Of a DNA stretch of 64,000 bases, positions 12,701 to 26,000 are shown in pieces. The stretch's first letter is position 1. Each line of letters opens with the position of its first letter. The DNA comes from Macrostomum hystrix (lineage: Eukaryota; Platyhelminthes; Macrostomidae): positions 26,999,001 through 27,063,000 of the forward strand of contig CATNEN010000001.1 of NCBI GenBank assembly GCA_950097015.1, in the 5' to 3' direction. A model generated the notes under the pieces. The model was not told where the DNA came from and ran no database searches. It was given only the letters and a program-made list of their open reading frames with translations. Made by a program: the position numbers and the translations under genes.

Positions 12701-14551
12701 ACAGCATTGAGTGAGTAAGCAAGCACAGCATTGAGTGAGTAGCAAGCACAGCATTGAGTAAGCAAGCACAGCATTGAGTGAGTAGCACAGCATTGAGTGA
12801 GTAGCACAGCATTGAGTGAGTAGCACAGCATTGAGTGAGTAGCACAGCATTGAGTAAGCAAGCACAGCATTGAGTGAGTAGCAAGCACAGCATTGAGTGA
12901 GTAGCACAGCATTGAGTGAGTAGCACAGCATTGAGTGAGTAGCAAGCACAGCATTGAGTGAGTAGCACAGCATTGAGTAAGCAAGCACAGCATTGAGTGA
13001 GTAGCAAGCACAGCATTGAGTGAGTAAGCAAGCACAGCATTGAGTGAGTAGCAAGCACAGCATTGAGTGAGTAGCAAGCACAGCATTGAGTAAGCAAGCA
13101 CAGCATTGAGTGAGTAGCACAGCATTGAGTGAGTAGCACAGCATTGAGTGAGTAGCACAGCATTGAGTGAGTAGCACAGCATTGAGTGAGTAGCAAGCAC
13201 AGCATTGAGTGAGTAGCACAGCATTGAGTGAGTAAGCAAGCACAGCATTGAGTGAGTAGCAAGCACAGCATTGAGTAAGCAAGCACAGCATTGAGTGAGT
13301 AGCACAGCATTGAGTGAGTAGCACAGCATTGAGTGAGTAGCACAGCATTGAGTGAGTAGCACAGCATTGAGTAAGCAAGCACAGCATTGAGTGAGTAGCA
13401 AGCACAGCATTGAGTGAGTAGCAAGCACAGCATTGAGTGAGTAGCAAGCACAGCATTGAGTGAGTAGCACAGCATTGAGTGAGTAGCACAGCATTGAGTG
13501 AGTAGCAAGCACAGCATTGAGTAAGCAAGCACAGCATTGAGTAAGCAAGCACAGCATTGAGTGAGTAGCAAGCACAGCATTGAGTGAGTAGCAAGCACAG
13601 CATTGAGTGAGTAGCACAGCATTAAGTAAGCAAGCTCAATCTCATTTTCATTCAAGATTCTCGCCTGACATGGCTTCAAAGAAGGGCCTTAGCTCAGCTG
13701 AGATGGCCGCAGTGGAGGCTGTTCACCGGGCAGTTGAGTTCAACCCTCACGTGCCCAAATACCTGCTGGAGATGAAGCCTTTAATCTTGCCGCCTGAGCA
13801 TATTCTGAAGCGCGGTGACTCCGAGGCGATCTCCTACGCATTCAACCACCTGCGGCACTGGAAGCGAGTCGACGGCGCCCTGCAACTGCTGCACTGCACC
13901 TGGGAGGGAACCTTTCGCCTCATTCCCTACCCGCTGGAGAAGGGCAACCTGTTCTATCCTTATCCGCACTGCACCGAAGCCGCTGACCGCGAGCTGCTGC
14001 CCAGCCAGCACGACCTGTCCGTGTTCCCTAAGAAGGAGCTGCCGTTCTTTATCTTGTTCATTGCTGTGCTGTGCACCGTCACTGCCCTGCTGGCCCTACT
14101 AACTCACCAGTACCCAGACCATATGGGCTGGCTGTCTCGGCAGGTGCGCACTGGTTGGGGCAGGTAGTGGGTGGGACAGGCAGTGGGTGGGTCAGGCAGT
14201 GAGTGGGTCAGGCAGTGGGTGGGTCAGGCAGTGAGTGGGTCAGGCAGTGGGTGGGTCAGGCAGTGGGTGGGGCAAGCAGTGGGTGGGGCAAGCAGTGGGT
14301 GGGACAGGCAGTGGGTGGGTCAGGCAGTGGGTGGGACAGGCAGTGGGTGGGTCAGACAGTTGGTGGGTCAGGCAGTGGGTGGGTCAGGCAGTGGGTTGGT
14401 CAGGCAGAGGGTGGGACAGGCATTGCTTACACCAGCTCTCGCTACCACTGAACCGCAGGTCATCGGTTGGGTGTCAGCCCCTCTCGGCTACATCCTGGAC
14501 AAGCTGGAGGGTCTGCTGCCCGTGATGTCGCCATTGTCAGTAAAGCTGTAG
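3759..14551 (+). CDS. ST7: ST7-family (suppressor of tumorigenicity 7) membrane protein, 7 coding exons
   Basis: Exons 3759-3836, 4030-4183, 4276-4446, 4758-5204, 6420-6492, 13657-14143 and 14459-14551 join in phase to a 500-residue protein. Every junction is GT-AG. The protein is collinear with animal ST7: start [20 protein letters not shown], then [59 protein letters not shown], then [26 protein letters not shown] and [11 protein letters not shown]. Hydrophobic segments lie at about residues 10-32 and 435-457, so it is probably an integral membrane protein with a helical, TPR-like middle. ST7 is linked to tumour suppression and membrane protein handling in animals; its biochemical role is unsettled. 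The C-terminus after exon 6 differs from vertebrate ST7 (ends SPLSVKL). Introns 4, 5 and 6 are almost wholly minisatellite. Identity is very secure; the exact C-terminal exon is less so. Confidence 0.93.
4634..4768 (+). repeat. 69-bp tandem duplication spanning the 3' splice site of ST7 exon 4
   Basis: The segment starting AGATCTGGCTCC occurs at 4634 and again at 4703, period 69. Each copy ends in CCTCGCCTGCAGTCATGCAGAT, so the polypyrimidine tract, the CAG acceptor and the first ten bases of exon 4 are duplicated. Only the downstream acceptor (AG at 4756-4757) keeps the ORF open. Use of the upstream one (AG at 4687-4688) would add 69 nt containing an in-frame TGA. Confidence 0.85.
5371..6330. 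repeat. Minisatellite, 30-bp unit, in ST7 intron 4
   Basis: About 31 head-to-tail copies of a 30-bp unit (GGGATATTCCACAGACTATT followed by TTTCTGTTTG). Diverged single copies lie on the left (5230-5370) and at the right end, as expected of an array homogenised from the middle. The unit is a multiple of three and has no stop in two frames, which creates a false 321-codon ORF. It lies wholly between the donor at 5205 and the acceptor at 6418-6419. Confidence 0.95.
6721..13625. repeat. ~6.9-kb minisatellite filling ST7 intron 5
   Basis: About 330 head-to-tail units built from three interchangeable variants of 19, 20 and 23 bp, all sharing GCACAGCATTGAGT followed by GAGTA or A and an optional AGCA. 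Higher-order structure is visible: a rare variant AAGAACAGC recurs at 7943 and 8468 in the same surroundings, 525 bp apart, and longer blocks recur further on. Each unit carries GTGAGT or GTAAGC, which match the 5' splice-site consensus. The minus strand has no stop in any frame, hence three overlapping false ORFs of over 2,000 codons. Confidence 0.97.
14164..14430. repeat. 16-bp minisatellite in ST7 intron 6
   Basis: About 16 copies of CAGGCAGTGGGTGGGT with small changes. The array begins about 20 bases after the donor (CGGCAG|GTGCGCACTGG), and its first units (GGGGCAGGTAGTGGGTGGGA) resemble that donor. Confidence 0.9.
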
Positions 14552-15205
14552 GCAGCAGCAGCAGCAGCTAGATGAGGGAGATCGCACAGAGCTCTGTGTC
14601 TGGCCATCTGTGTTGCAAGGTGTTTGTCAGAATTCAGTTGGACAATGGACTGAAAAGTCAGCTTATTGTGTCCCGGCTTTTGTTTCGCTTTAAATGAAGC
14701 TCCTCCCATCACAATGCCCTCTGTCTCATGCAATTTCTATTTGATTCTGTTTCTGCTTGTGTGTCAGTACTGAGGACCAATATTAGTTTGTTCCCGCTGC
14801 TCGCGAGTTTGTCTCAAAGCGGAGCACCAGCTTTTTCTAGCAATTTTCTAGTCACGTGGTCTACTATCCGTTTATGGTCAGTTGGAGAAGACCCTCGGTT
14901 CAAATTCACTTATTGCTACTGCAAGTAGAACTTTTAGCGAATGACCGTTTTTGTCGTGTTTTTGTGCAATTAAAACTTGTTTAGTTTATGTTTAAGAATG
15001 GTTTGTTAGTTTCTCAGATCCATCGTGTGTCAGTTATAATTGTCCTGTTTGAGTATACATTTATTTTTGTTCTTTTCTTCATTGTGTTGTTTTTTTCTCG
15101 ACTTTGTTGTTGTCCTTAGCCCCCCCCGAATTTCTCTTGTTATAGTCCCATGTTTTTCCCATCGCACAGAAACCAACTGCTTATCTCTATGCACAAGAAT
15201 AAAAG
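14552..15205 (+). other. ST7 3' UTR with poly(A) signal
   Basis: Non-coding sequence after the TAG at 14549-14551. AATAAA at 15198-15203 is the clearest polyadenylation signal. A short (GCA)n run lies at 14553-14567. From 15206 to 15538 nothing recognisable is seen. Confidence 0.5.
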
Positions 15206-15538
15206 TGCAACATTGGGGTTCAGTGTATCCCGTGTTCGCACTTTTCCCTTCTCAGCTTGTGGTGGAATTTTCAAACATAATTTTTCAATTACCGTTGACG
15301 ATCATGCAAGCCTGTTGATAATTTAAATACCCAATGAAATACACAGAGACACTTCACGCTGATGCACTCACACTGAGAACTGACTCTGAGTCACTTGTCA
15401 GTGCAATCCTTGTATAATATTTGATTAATCCTTTGTGCGTGTCTTTTAATTGAGTACCCCCGGCTTGCACTCTGACACCCGGACCTACTGATTTTTCTTC
15501 TTGTCACTGGGTCTAATGAATGCATTCGTTTGGAATCA

Positions 15539-16397
15539 CAGTTGAAACTGATTGAAATAACAGGTGAAACTGATTGAAATGCCAGGTGAAACTGATTGAA
15601 ATCACAGGTGAAACTGCAATGCCAGATGAAACTGATTGAAATCACAGGTGAAACTGATTGCAATGCCAGGTAAAACTGATTGCAATGCCAGGTGAAACTG
15701 ATTGAAATCACAGGTGAAACTAATTGAAATGCCAGGTGAAACTGATTGCAATGCCAGGTAAAACTGATTGAAATGCCAGGTGAAACTGATTGAAATCACA
15801 GGTGAAACTGCAATGCCAGATGAAACTGATTGAAATCACAGGTGAAACTGATTGCAATGCCAGGTGAAACTGATTGCAATGCCAGGTGAAACTGATTGCA
15901 ATGCCAGGTAAAACTGATTGAAATGCCAGGTGAAACTGATTGCAATGCCAGGTAAAACTGATTGAAATGCCAGGTGAAACTGATTGAAATCACAGGTGAA
16001 ACTGCAATGCCAGATGAAACTGATTGAAATCACAGGTGAAACTGATTGCAATGCCAGGTAAAACTGATTGCAATGCCAGGTGAAACTGATTGAAATCACA
16101 GGTGAAACTAATTGAAATGCCAGGTGAAACTGATTGCAATGCCAGGTAAAACTGATTGAAATGCCAGGTGAAACTGATTGAAATCACAGGTGAAACTGCA
16201 ATGCCAGATGAAACTGATTGAAATCACAGGTGAAACTGATTGCAATGCCAGGTAAAACTGATTGCAATGCCAGGTGAAACTGATTGAAATCACAGGTGAA
16301 ACTAATTGAAATGCCAGGTGAAACTGATTGAAATGCCAGGTGAAACTGATTGAAATCACAGGTGAAACTGCAATGCCAGGTGAAACTGATTGAAATG
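15539..16397. repeat. Intergenic minisatellite, ~18-22-bp units
   Basis: About 45 copies of GAAACTGATTGAAATCACAGGT alternating with a GCCAGGT variant (GAAACTGATTGCAATGCCAGGT). A block of roughly 190 bp, marked by the contracted unit AAACTGCAATGCCAGATG, recurs at about 15611, 15807, 16000 and 16194, so there is higher-order structure. Minus-strand ORFs here are artefacts. Confidence 0.93.
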
Positions 16398-16418
16398 CTG
16401 TGATCATCTGAGCGAGGA

Positions 16419-17257
16419 ATCGGTTGTCTGTGATACAGACTACTTTAATTCCGAGGCCATTACATCACTTAAAGGTCCTCAGACTATATAATAAGCAACT
16501 TCATTGCACTCGCCTCGAGACAATTAAGTATAGAATAATACCCCCCTGATTTCGTTTCTTTGGCCTAGGAACGGCTGAGGATGCGTTTCTTGGCCGAGGC
16601 GAAGCCGAGGCCCAGAAGCGCAGTCTGAAGCCGTTCCTAGGCCATAGACAACGATTTCAGGGGGGTATTATAGTATTTAATCCTAAAGCTTGGCCCGGCT
16701 CACGAGATTGCACTACTAAAATTGTTTACAGCAACTGTGACCATAGACTATATGTTTAATCGGCCTAGGCCGTTAAATGATTTAATGACCTAACGGCCTA
16801 GGCCAGTTAAGTATATGATAATAGCCTCGAGACCATTAAATTCAGCCTCTGACTTTCTAACCACAGAATGCAAATTAAACGGCTATTATTTTATATGAAA
16901 TTCAATTGCCGAGAAAAGCCAAGGCACGGCCTTTGGGCCATAGAATACATTAGAATACACAGTTGCACAAATACACTGCCAATATGGTCCTCAAAGTGTG
17001 TCCATTAAACGATTTAATGGCCTCAAATTCTGTCCATTAAATCGTTTAATGGTCAGACTTTGGACTCCCTTCTGGCCATATAGACTATAAATTCTTGACT
17101 TCGAAGGATCCCGTTAAACGTCAATTAAACGAGCAATCGGATTTTATATCGGTTGTCTGTGATACAGACTACTTTAATTCCGAGGCCATTACATCACTTT
17201 AAGTGCCTCAGAAGACTATAATAAGCAACTTCATTGCACTCGCCTCGAGACAATTAA
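16419..17257. repeat. Pair of ~108-bp direct repeats enclosing a palindrome-rich segment
   Basis: The sequence from ATCGGTTGTCTGTGATACAG to GCCTCGAGACAATTAA occurs at 16419-16526 and again at 17148-17257. The 621 bp between them contain several dyad sequences: CCATTAAACGATTTAATGG followed by its reverse complement (17001-17052), a GGCCTAGGCCGTTA / TAACGGCCTAGGCC pair (16762-16804) and a foldback described separately. A partial third copy (CCTCGAGACCATTAAATTC) lies near 16826. There is no ORF. Confidence 0.7.
16535..16671. mobile_element. Small foldback element ending in CCCCCC/GGGGGG
   Basis: Inverted repeats of about 42 bp: ATAATACCCCCCTGATTTCG followed by GGCCTAGGAACGGCT on the left, and AGCCGTTCCTAGGCC followed by CGATTTCAGGGGGGTATTAT on the right. 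The total length is about 137 bp and it has no coding capacity. It could form a strong hairpin. Confidence 0.6.
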
Positions 17258-17463
17258 ATGCTGCCTCGGACATTCTAACCATAGAATGGCTCGAAGATGC
17301 TTATTTTCATATACTTAGTCTGCAGTGAACGAGGCGACCATTGTCTATGGTAGAAAGTGGAGATGTGCAGAATTTTGATAGAGTCAAAAATGTCTTTCCC
17401 TTCTTTATGAAAATAATTAATTTAATTTCATACTTATCACGCAAAAAGTACAAAGGCCACAGA

Positions 17464-20544
<3,081 letters not shown>

Positions 20545-21061
20545 AACTACATTGAACTATTTTCTCAGCTTTTAGATAAATCTTTACTTGCGATAATTGA
20601 TTCATTAACCACGACAGTGAAATTATTAGCCAAATTAATTTTGCTTGAGCTAACATTCACAATTTCTATGCTTGCGCAACCTGCAATTGTTTTGATAGTC
20701 GGGTTGAATTGTCAAAATAATAAAACTAGTTGTAAAACTAATTAAAACATGCGAGTATTCATCAGTTATTCATTAATAACCATACAGAGTTTAATCCTGT
20801 GTATGTTGGGTTTTGTTGGGAGTCGGAAAAATAATGATTAATTGCGCCGCCTCACTTTTGCTAACATATATCTCAGCCGCTACTACTATTGAAGCGATTG
20901 CTGGGACGCCGACTTCGGTGGTAGACAATATATAACGCCTAAAATTTTTTATAGTCCAGAAGGTTAATTGCCTATATATTTGCCGCTATTTTTTTATTTT
21001 ACAAAACGCATGCCTGATCTTTGAAATATTTTACAACGATTACTGCAGACTAACAGTGGCT
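20545..21061 (+). other. 3' flank of the EGF/TSP1 gene; contains direct-repeat copy A
   Basis: AATAAA at 20719-20724 can serve as the poly(A) signal. The stretch 20703-20846 (TTGAATTGTCAAAATAATAA to AATAATGATTAATTG) recurs in the same orientation at 34671-34818, on the other side of LTR element 1. Nothing else is recognised. Confidence 0.5.
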
Positions 21062-21065
21062 ATAG

Positions 21066-21917
21066 TGTACCAGGGCTTACTTCTTTTTACTTAATTCTAC
21101 TGAATGCCACCAAAGTTGTACAGGTGGAAATTAATTATCTCACCGTTGTTATCAAAGTTGTACTGGGCTATTTTAATATTTCTACTACAGTTGACTCACA
21201 TTAACTGGTGGACCTTAAAAGGGCCGTTTTAACTTCTCAAATGGTAGCGTTTATATATGCACGAGCGGTAATTAGGCAACTGTATACTTTTCCAGCCGAT
21301 TAGGCGTCCCCGAGATTAGAGTTTAGCAGTTCCCTTCGATAATATTCTTAGTATAACTTCTGAGTATAATTCTAATTATACTTCTCACTGCTATCTTCCT
21401 TTAAAATGAATAACACAATGCAAAGCTGTCGGAAATTTATCTTTTAAACACACTTAAAACTATATTTACAAACACCTCTTGAAAAACTACTTCAACTTTT
21501 AAACTCTTTAAACACTCTCCTGAAACACTTTAATACTCTTGTACAAAGGCTTTCAGCTTTAACTCAACTCAACAATTTCAACTTCAACTCTAAAAACACA
21601 TACTTCGAAACACTCTTACAAACTCACTGAAACACTTCGAACACTTTCGAACTCTCTCGGACTCACACACAGGTTATTTTTCCAGACCAAATGTGCGGCT
21701 ATTTATAGTGAGAAAAATTAACTTTTGTTTAAACGGGAGCATTTTACATAATATTATTTATAATATGCGATTTAAAACAAAATTATTTACATACAGTATT
21801 ACTTTTGATACGGTACAAAGATAAACAAATTATTATTTTTTTGGCGCATTTTTAATTTTATTTATTTTTATAATTTTTATAATAGAATAACGTATATACA
21901 AGAGGCTAACTATTACA
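21066..21917 (-). repeat. 3' LTR of element 1
   Basis: 852 bp. Its partner is at 32815-33668. It contains a TATA-like box read on the minus strand (CACTATAAAT, around 21700-21710). Confidence 0.93.
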
Positions 21918-21979
21918 ACTTTCCCTCTCTAAACAAAGAAATTTGAACGAAAAACAGAAAAAGAGTGAAAATTTCTTTT

Positions 21980-22648
21980 CTAAAAAGTACAGTTGTTCGG
22001 CAAGTCTTTAAAGTAGGGGAAATTTACTTGATTGAACAACCAGCGAAACTCGATATTCACCAATTGTCGTTGAAAAGTCCTCGAGTCGGCTTGCCGCAGG
22101 CGCTGTAGTTCTCGTCCGATTGCGGCGTAGAGGATTACAACCTCCGGCTGTGCCATCAGCTCTTTTAGCGCCCTTACCGCCGCCCATACTTGTGCTCGTT
22201 GGGGCAAGGCTTCGTCCAGCCTTAGGTAGGCTACTCTTGTTAAGTAGCGCAGAATGGCGAAGCGGAGCCGTTCGGCATGCTCCCCGTACTTCACCATCAA
22301 TTCTTGATATGTCAGTTCGGTTGATGGCGGTGGCGGAGGCGGCGGCAGTGCTTCGGCAGCGGGTTGACCATGCTTAGCCGCCGGCGCAATGACGATTTGG
22401 CACGTGCTTCTGGTACCCGGCGTATTCTTAGCGTGCCTCTCGACTGGTGTTACCGCCTGGGCCGCCATTACGTCTGCTCTCCTCTTGTGGGGGTCCAGCT
22501 GTCGCACCTTAGTTGGCGAAGAAGTTCGCGGCCGCTTTCCTGCTACCGGTTGAGGCCTCGTCGGTTGTCGCTCTGGTGCTGATATTTCGGCGTCAAGATC
22601 CACTTCAGGTTCTAGAGATCGCAGTAGTTCGTCCAGCTCGTTGTCCAT
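21980..22648 (-). CDS. Third ORF of element 1 in the env position; 222-aa protein of unknown function
   Basis: An ATG at 22648 opens 222 codons between pol and the 3' LTR; the frame is also open further upstream from non-ATG codons. The protein starts with acidic residues (MDNELDELLRSLEPEVDLD), has a basic Pro/Arg-rich part with a possible nuclear signal (GKRPRT, HKRR), a run of eight prolines, and a helical C-terminal half ending NNCTF. It has no signal peptide, membrane segment or furin site, so it does not look like an envelope glycoprotein. A TATATAA box lies about 65 bases upstream. It may be an accessory or regulatory protein; I do not recognise the family. Confidence 0.65.
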   Translation of the reverse strand: MDNELDELLRSLEPEVDLDAEISAPERQPTRPQPVAGKRPRTSSPTKVRQLDPHKRRADVMAAQAVTPVERHAKNTPGTRSTCQIVIAPAAKHGQPAAEALPPPPPPPSTELTYQELMVKYGEHAERLRFAILRYLTRVAYLRLDEALPQRAQVWAAVRALKELMAQPEVVILYAAIGRELQRLRQADSRTFQRQLVNIEFRWLFNQVNFPYFKDLPNNCTF

Positions 22649-22711
22649 TTCTCTGCGCAAATTAGCTTTCCTTCTCAAAATTGCTGCTCCTAGATGCTGA
22701 CCCTCCCTTCA

Positions 22712-22718
22712 TTATATA
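22712..22718 (-). promoter_or_regulatory. Internal TATA box upstream of ORF3 of element 1
   Basis: On the minus strand CCTATATAAT lies about 65 bases before the ORF3 ATG, the right spacing for a TATA box plus a short leader. No other ORF needs it. It could drive a separate ORF3 transcript. Confidence 0.45.
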
Positions 22719-23054
22719 GGCTTTGGGGGTTGGCTAAAAACGAAATAATCATGGATACTGTTGTCAAGTCCTAACTCGCTTGCTATTGGCTGGCGCGGGA
22801 GGTGGGGTTAGGCAGACTCACGGCTGTGTGGCGTGGGCCGGGAGAAAAGTGGCTGAACATAGTTTGAGCATAGTGAGCATAGCAAAATTTTCCTTTCTTT
22901 ATAAAACCTTTAAATTTCAATTTTAATCTTCAAGCAAAATGTTTTTGGAAAGCTGGCATCAAAACGAATACATTGGTTTTTAAATTTTTCAAATATCATA
23001 TGCCGTTCTCATTTTATTGACTGGCGGCACTAAAAAGGGCCGTTTAACTATTTT
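22719..23054. other. Spacer between pol and ORF3 of element 1
   Basis: About 340 bp with no ORF. It could hold the upstream part of an internal ORF3 promoter. Confidence 0.4.
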
Positions 23055-26000
23055 CTACTGTCCATTATTCATTCTCTCGTAGTTAATCGCATTGTTACGT
23101 GGTCTAAGATTATATCTTGCTTCAGGAACTTGGTCCTCTTCATACTGCTCAGCTTCTTGTTCGATTGGTTCATCTTCTTCAGCTTCTTCTTGAATTTCTT
23201 CCTCAATTTCTTCTTCTATTACACTCTCAATTTCTTCTTCTTCAGATTCTTCAATGTCTTCAGGCTCTCTTATTCTCCACTGTAATCTTCTTTCATCTTC
23301 TTCTTCTTCTTCTTTTTCTTCTTCTTCTATCACAATTTCTTCTGTTCTCTTCTTCTCCTTGACTTTTGTCTTCTGCTTACTAATCTTCCCTCTCTTAATT
23401 TTTGGCTCTGTCTTTTCTTCTTGTTGTTCTTCTGGAATTTCTCTCTCAGAGTTCGGGACTGGTGTGAGGTTGTTTCGGTGAACCAACATTTTCTCACCTG
23501 TTCTCGTTCCTTCAATTTCCTTCTGCACTCGGAAAACTGTGTCACTCATCTGCGCTAATACTCGGTATGCTGCGCGCTTTTTGCGATGGAATTTGTTGCT
23601 TTCATCGACATGCAATTGTGGGTTGTTGATTAGAGCTAAGCATCCTACTGGGATAATCTTAGGCTGTTTACTCTCAGCAGAGATTTCTTCTCGTTTGTCT
23701 CGAATTTTCTCTAACTTCTTCTGAACTATTCCTCTGACTTCTTCGAGTCGCTTCGCATGATCAGCTACATAGCTCGGATAATCACTGTACTGCTTCGGCT
23801 TCTTAATAATGTTATCAATGGGCAAATCTGCTTCTCGGCCAAACAGTAAGTAATGTGGAGTGAATCCAGTAGTCTGGTTCACACTTGTTCTGACAGCTAC
23901 TAGTGCGGCTGGGATTAGCAAATCCCAATCAGAGTGATCTTTCTCCACTAGACAGGTAATGATTGACTTGATTTGTCTATTAAATCTCTCGACCAGTCCG
24001 TTACTTTGTGCATGATAAGGCGTTGTGCAGGTATGTTTGATTCCATACAGAGCACAAAATGCCTGAAACTGCCTACTCACGAATGTCTTACCATTATCGG
24101 TATGTATCCACTGACACTGGCCGTATTCACTAAAAATTCTCTCTTGGATCAGCTTAATGACGGTGTCGGACTTTTGATTCCGAATTGGGAAAGCGAACGG
24201 GAACTTAGTGGTACTATCCACAACAGTGAGTACATAACGGTATCCTCGCTTACTTTCTTTGGAGATTGGGCCGATAATGTCAATGTGCAGCCGGTGAAAT
24301 GGTTCGCAGATTGGGAACGTCTGTACCGGCGCTTGCACTTTACTGCCGACCTTACTCTCTAGACACGGAATACACTCCGAAATATATCGCTCAATAGAGG
24401 TCACCAATCCTGGTTTCCAAAACCTCTCACGAACACGCTGAATGGTTTTATCACGCCCTAGATGACCTGCGAGAGGACTGTCGTGCAATTCTTTTAGCAC
24501 ATCCTTCTCAATAGCCTCTGGCAAAACCACTTTCCTTTTTCCGTCTTCTTCAATCACCAGCATTTCATCTTCGATTCTCATGTGTTCATAAAACTTCGCC
24601 ATTTTCTTCAATTCTTTACTCGCGTTCTCAGGTACTTTTGGCTCTCGGACATCTTGTTCCTTCCAATCTATCAGTGTCCTTATAGAGGGATCTTCATGTT
24701 GAGCTGTTGTCAACTGTTCCTTCTTTAACGGGACATTGAGATAGTCGGTTAGAAGTTTCCGACACACGGCCTCATTATGTAATTCTTCCTCAAAATAGTC
24801 TCTAGCATCTTCATATTCTTCATAATCATCGTCTTCTTCGTCTGAGGACTCAATTTCTCTAGTCAGGGAAGTTTGACAGCTCTGATGCACGAGGCTTGGG
24901 CTGCATTGAGACTGTTGTTCTGACATTTCTTCTCTTGAATTAACTGACTGGTTTCGATTCACTGTAATGGCAGGAGGCTCAGCTTCTACCTGTGGTTCTT
25001 CCTTCTGGACCTTTTCTTCGTTGGACTTTTCCGGTGGTCTTCTAGATAGGCTGTCTGCATTTCCATGCTTTGCTCCACTTCTATGCTCAATATCATATTG
25101 GAATTCGCTCAATCTCTCAATCCATCTTCCTAAGATTCCTTGCGCCTCGGTTTGTCTCAGCAACCATAAGATTGCCTTATGATCTGTGCGAGCCAGAAAC
25201 CGTTTGCCTATTAGGTAGAACCTGAAATGCTTCATCCCGTCTACTAGTGCAAGCAATTCCTTCCTTGTAATCGGGTATCTCTTTTCAGATTCCTTCATCG
25301 CTCTGCTAAAATATGCTATGGGCCTTTCAACTCCATCAGATTGAATCTGACCTAGGCAGGCGCCAATTCTTCCATCGCTAGCATCTGTATCAAGCACCAT
25401 TCTTACATTTTCATCATCCGTGAACTCAGGATATGCCAGTACTTCAGTGGAAGTCATCTTCCTTTTGAGTAGCTCAAAAGCTTCATCATGTTTTTTAGTC
25501 CACTTTTCCTTAAAGTTCTGGATTCCTTTCTTGGTTAACTGGAATAGCGGATTCGCTGCTTCGGCATAGTTCCGAACAAATCTACAATAGTAGTTACATA
25601 GTCCGAGAAAACTTCTTAGCTCCTTGACATCCTGTGGTGTTGGCCAGGTCTGGATTGCCTCTATTTTGGCAGGATCGGTACTTATTCCTTCTCTTCCAAC
25701 AACATGACCTAGGTATTTCAATTCCTTTTGAAACAGATTACACTTCTTAGGTCTCAGCTTCAGTCCAGCAGTTGATAGTCTTTGAAATACTTCTCGTAGG
25801 TGGCTCATATGATCTTCAAATTCCTTTGAATAAGTGACAATGTCATCAATGTAGGACATAGCGTACTTGTGCTGGATACCCATTAACACTAGGTTCATCA
25901 GTCTCTGGAATGTTCCTGGGGCATTTGATAAGCCCTGAGCCATCACTTGATATTCAAACTGTCCTCGAGTCAAGGTGGAGAAGGCTGTTATGAACTTATG

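Noticed and set aside
6522-13679. Three minus-strand ORFs of 2,194-2,385 codons (Leu/Ser/Thr/Cys repeats)
   Set aside because: They are open in all three frames because the repeat unit has no stop on that strand. They lie in an ST7 intron on the other strand and have no start context or domain.
6721-16397. CRISPR-like arrays
   Set aside because: Units are contiguous without unique spacers and the DNA is eukaryotic.
21980-22648. Envelope glycoprotein in element 1
   Set aside because: The ORF is in the env position, but has no signal peptide, membrane anchor or cleavage site.
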